Assembly: GCA_014523695.1 (NCBI GenBank)
Contig: JAATVS010000149.1
Span: 1-8,065 of the forward strand
Reading direction: 5' to 3'
DNA: 8,065 bases
DNA from: Nitrososphaerales archaeon TH5895
Lineage (GTDB): Archaea > Thermoproteota > Nitrososphaeria > Nitrososphaerales > Nitrososphaeraceae
Position 1 is the stretch's first letter. Each line of letters opens with the position of its first letter. Positions 6,047 through 8,065 of the stretch are shown piece by piece. The translations under genes and the position numbers were made by a program. The notes under the pieces are model-generated. The model saw only the letters and a program-made list of their open reading frames with translations. It made no database searches and had not been told where the DNA came from.

Positions 6047-6547
6047 TCCCATTGACAACAAAATTTGAGCCAGAATTAAGCAAATAGCTTCTGGTTGTAC
6101 TGAACCTCATCTAGTGCTTTTCTAGAGTATTTGCTAGTTACCGGCATCTATTAGCACAAGAATCCGCGTGAAAAGAAGATTTCTCACCAAGTCAAATGGA
6201 CCTGATATTTTCCATGATTTTAAAGGCTTGTTATCATTCTCAGGGAACCCTCATCAGCAAGGGGGATCAGATCTACAAGATATGAAATAGGTTATAATGA
6301 CCATAATAGAACACGACCAATTGAGTCGTCATTGAAAGTGGGGGAAAAGAGGTGTAAAACTGTTCACATCTCAAAGAGTAGATTTCAATACTGATGGCCA
6401 CTGAGTTGGTTGTTCTCACCCACTTTGTGAATACTCCTAAAAAGTTACCATAGCCTAGCTCATTGGCTTAAGTAATTTTAACCCTTCTTAATCCATCAAT
6501 CTTCTAATGCCCGTCGCGTAAACAGACAAAGTTCCGATGATGCGGAT
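6047..6547. other. Gene-free region between the zinc-finger and CBS genes
   Basis: No convincing gene. The best frame is a 40-codon one from GTG 6168 to TAG 6288, with no good promoter. A potential RNA fold exists: arms AAAGTGGG (6335-6342) and CCCACTTT (6419-6426) could close a structure holding a hairpin at 6349-6372 (GAGGTGT paired with ACATCTC, one G-U). Arms of this length at this distance are expected by chance, so I do not call an RNA gene. Confidence 0.4.
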
Positions 6548-6569
6548 CATATTTATTGTTTTAAATATG
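6548..6569 (+). promoter_or_regulatory. CBS gene promoter with inverted repeat over the TATA box
   Basis: CATATTTA (6548-6555) is centred about 29 nt upstream of the ATG at 6581, matching a leaderless promoter. It is also the left arm of a perfect inverted repeat whose right arm is TAAATATG (6562-6569), with a 6-nt spacer. A second short repeat (ATGAT, 4 bp, ATCAT; 6537-6550) overlaps its left edge. Either could be an operator. The AT-richness makes chance symmetry likelier. Confidence 0.5.
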
Positions 6570-6580
6570 TAACATTTCTT

Positions 6581-7003
6581 ATGCCAGAGGTTGTAAAGAA
6601 TATAATGACTCGAGAAGTTATTACTATTGACAACGACAGGAATATCGTGGACGCGGCGAGACTGATGACAAGTAATCAGATAAGTTCATTAATTGTCGAA
6701 AAGAATCACGACGCAGTTGGAATTATTTCTGAGAGAGATTTTGTTAGAAAAGTATGTTCCAAAGACCTCCGATCCTCTGAGGTCTTGGTGTCCGAGATAA
6801 TGTCAAACATATCCATAACGGCTGAACCTGATACTCCCCTGGAAGTGGCTGTCCAGAGAATGATCAATCACAGGATAAGAAGACTCCCAGTCCTAGAGAA
6901 AGGGAAGATAGTGGGTATCGTGACCGTAACTGATTTGGCAAGAGAATTGAGAAAAGTTGTCCTACAAGAAGGAGTCTTATACGAACTTTTGAATTCGCAG
7001 TAG
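6581..7003 (+). CDS. Two-CBS-domain protein, probable adenine-nucleotide sensor
   Basis: A 140-aa stand-alone CBS pair (Bateman module). CBS1 (about residues 5-60) begins with VKNIMTREVITI and ends with the nucleotide-binding motif GIISERD (47-53). CBS2 (about 70-130) begins with VSEIMSNISITAEPDTPL and ends with GIVTVTD (112-118). In this family the Ser/Thr and Asp of these motifs contact the ribose and phosphates of AMP, ATP or S-adenosyl ligands, and both sets are present here. There is no attached enzyme, DNA-binding or membrane domain, so it probably acts as a dimeric cytoplasmic ligand sensor on an unknown partner. It stands alone with a leaderless promoter and no Shine-Dalgarno sequence. 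The ligand and target cannot be told from sequence. Confidence 0.92.
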   Translation: MPEVVKNIMTREVITIDNDRNIVDAARLMTSNQISSLIVEKNHDAVGIISERDFVRKVCSKDLRSSEVLVSEIMSNISITAEPDTPLEVAVQRMINHRIRRLPVLEKGKIVGIVTVTDLARELRKVVLQEGVLYELLNSQ

Positions 7004-8065
7004 TGGCCATTGTCAAAATAAAAGGGTCATATTTATGGTATCTTGCCAGTTCAATCTTACTACTTTTGGGATAATACTGTGTGGTCTACAATATCTATAC
7101 ACAGGGAACATTTTTTACCTGGATACTAATTTCCTAAATACCACTAGGGTTTAAGCTTAGGAGTTCGCCTTGAGCGAGTTAAACTTTTAGCATTGTCGAA
7201 TTGTTTACGTTAATGTAGATTCTTTTAATTTCAATCAATTTTATAACATATAACCCGTGTTGCGTGATTTTTGGGTACTAAGTTTTAGGAATTATGCACT
7301 CGTCGTATGTTTCGATGGTGAAACAATCAGTAAGCTAATTTGCCGCCCTATCGAACTAGATGTACGTGACGTTTGTCTTAGTAGAGGTACTGAAGCCGCC
7401 TCGTTAATAACATGAGTAAATCTCAATCAAAGGGATACCAGGGATACTGTAGGATGAGACTAACCCAAGGGGCATAAATTGCATATCTGAAAATAAAAAT
7501 ATTTAATCTGTTTGTTAGCTAGTGCATTCGATAATACAATTGTTATTAGAAGCATTGTAATTTGAAGAACAGAGAAAAACTTCTTACAAAGATGTACCAC
7601 TGATCTGCCATCAAACTAATACTACCTCTAATATCAACATCTTTGAATTTCACTAGCTATCTTTCCTCTCATACAACGCTCCCTTAACAAAAATTAGACA
7701 AGGGTTAGACGAAGATTCTATTTTTCTGAAAGAATCAATATTATTGGCGAATAGGTGTGTCCTCCACAAGGTTTGTCTAACTTAGTATGTCATAACTAAT
7801 ACCGCGGTACCGTATAAGCGTCTAATAGTCAGATGTTTTTTGTGGAGATTCCATTTATTGGTTTTTTCATGATTAAGGATTAATTCAGACACAGTCTCGT
7901 CATACCACGAATGAATTGAATACGAATGACTAGAGTCTCTCATTTGTCGAATTAGCATTCCATAATCAGTAAATAGCTAAAGTAATAGTAAATATTGGGA
8001 TGAGAACTGTTACGTATTGAATGATGTGGACTGAAAAATATCGACCGCATAGGTTGGATGACTTT
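7004..8065. other. Long AT-rich gene-free region
   Basis: More than 1 kb with no convincing gene on either strand. Open frames are short and few of their codons begin with G: a 39-codon frame at 7035, a 58-codon minus frame at 7782-7958, and a 36-codon minus frame with GTG start near 7650. Other elements are a six-T run at 7111-7116, the stem-loop at 7146-7188, a tandem 9-bp near-repeat (AGGGATACC, AGGGATACT; 7431-7448), a TATA-like tract near 7490-7506, and overlapping palindromes at 7800-7812. It may be decayed sequence, untranslated RNA or a long spacer. Confidence 0.5.
7146..7188 (+). terminator. Stem-loop followed by T4, possible 3' structure
   Basis: Bases 7146-7154 (AGGGTTTAA) can pair with 7179-7187 (TTAAACTTT), with two G-U pairs. 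Inside, GCT pairs with AGC and AGG with CCT around the loop AGTTCG, with a one-versus-two-base internal loop and a GAG bulge. A run of four T ends the element. It lies about 145 nt after the CBS stop, so it may end that transcript or be part of a small RNA. Hairpin terminators are not the rule in archaea. Confidence 0.3.

Noticed and set aside
6168..6290. 40-codon frame with GTG start
   Set aside because: About 25% G-starting codons and no TATA box at the right distance. Not strong enough without a homologue.
6335..6426. Possible multi-branched RNA closed by 8-bp arms
   Set aside because: Many 8-bp pairings within 100 bases are expected by chance in 8 kb, and no promoter or known RNA motif accompanies it.
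7694..7790. Inverted TTAGACAA / TTGTCTAA, about 90 bp apart
   Set aside because: Eight bases at this distance are expected by chance. There is no transposase or target duplication to suggest element ends.
7798..7813. Sequence resembling the 16S rRNA 530-loop core (CCGCGGTA)
   Set aside because: The match is only about eight bases with no rRNA context on either side.
7782..7958. 58-codon ATG-started frame on the minus strand
   Set aside because: Polar and somewhat protein-like, but only about 17% of codons begin with G, there is no convincing TATA box, and I recognise no family.

Overview
The window looks like chromosomal DNA of an ammonia-oxidising archaeon of the Nitrososphaerales (Nitrososphaera/Nitrosocosmicus type). 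This is recognition, not a database result. The evidence is the sensor kinase, whose linker and H-box are of a kind I associate with that group, a DUF6659-like small protein, archaeal TATA boxes about 25-30 nt upstream of several start codons (leaderless genes), ATA/AGA/AGG-rich codon use, and loose packing: only a little over half of the window is convincingly coding. I see no insertion sequence, CRISPR array, tRNA or rRNA.

Layout. Positions 7-333 (-): conserved 108-aa protein of unknown function. 733-900 (+) and 1189-1347 (-): two tiny membrane proteins, the second too short for ordinary ORF calling. 1625-3535 (+): a large membrane-bound sensor histidine kinase with a Cache-like outer domain and its own promoter, which carries an inverted repeat directly against the TATA box. 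3733-4086 (-): a 117-aa DUF6659-like protein convergent with the kinase. 4368-5183 (+): a complete trpC (indole-3-glycerol-phosphate synthase) standing alone, without other trp genes. 5388-5594 (-): a doubtful 68-aa ORF. 5674-5817 (-): an open frame lacking a normal start that may be a gene remnant. 5850-6017 (-): a 55-aa single zinc-finger protein, also easily missed. 6581-7003 (+): a two-CBS-domain protein with a leaderless promoter containing an inverted repeat. 7004-8065: more than 1 kb without a convincing gene, holding one stem-loop candidate.

How the genes fit together. No multi-gene operon is visible. Almost every gene has its own promoter, and neighbours are convergent, divergent or far apart. 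The only clear metabolic step is tryptophan synthesis (TrpC). The others are signalling or regulatory in type: a histidine kinase with no partner regulator, a CBS ligand sensor, a zinc finger and a DUF6659-like protein. I did not find a convincing new multi-component system. The points most worth checking are the three unlisted small proteins, the promoter inverted repeats and the detached trpC.
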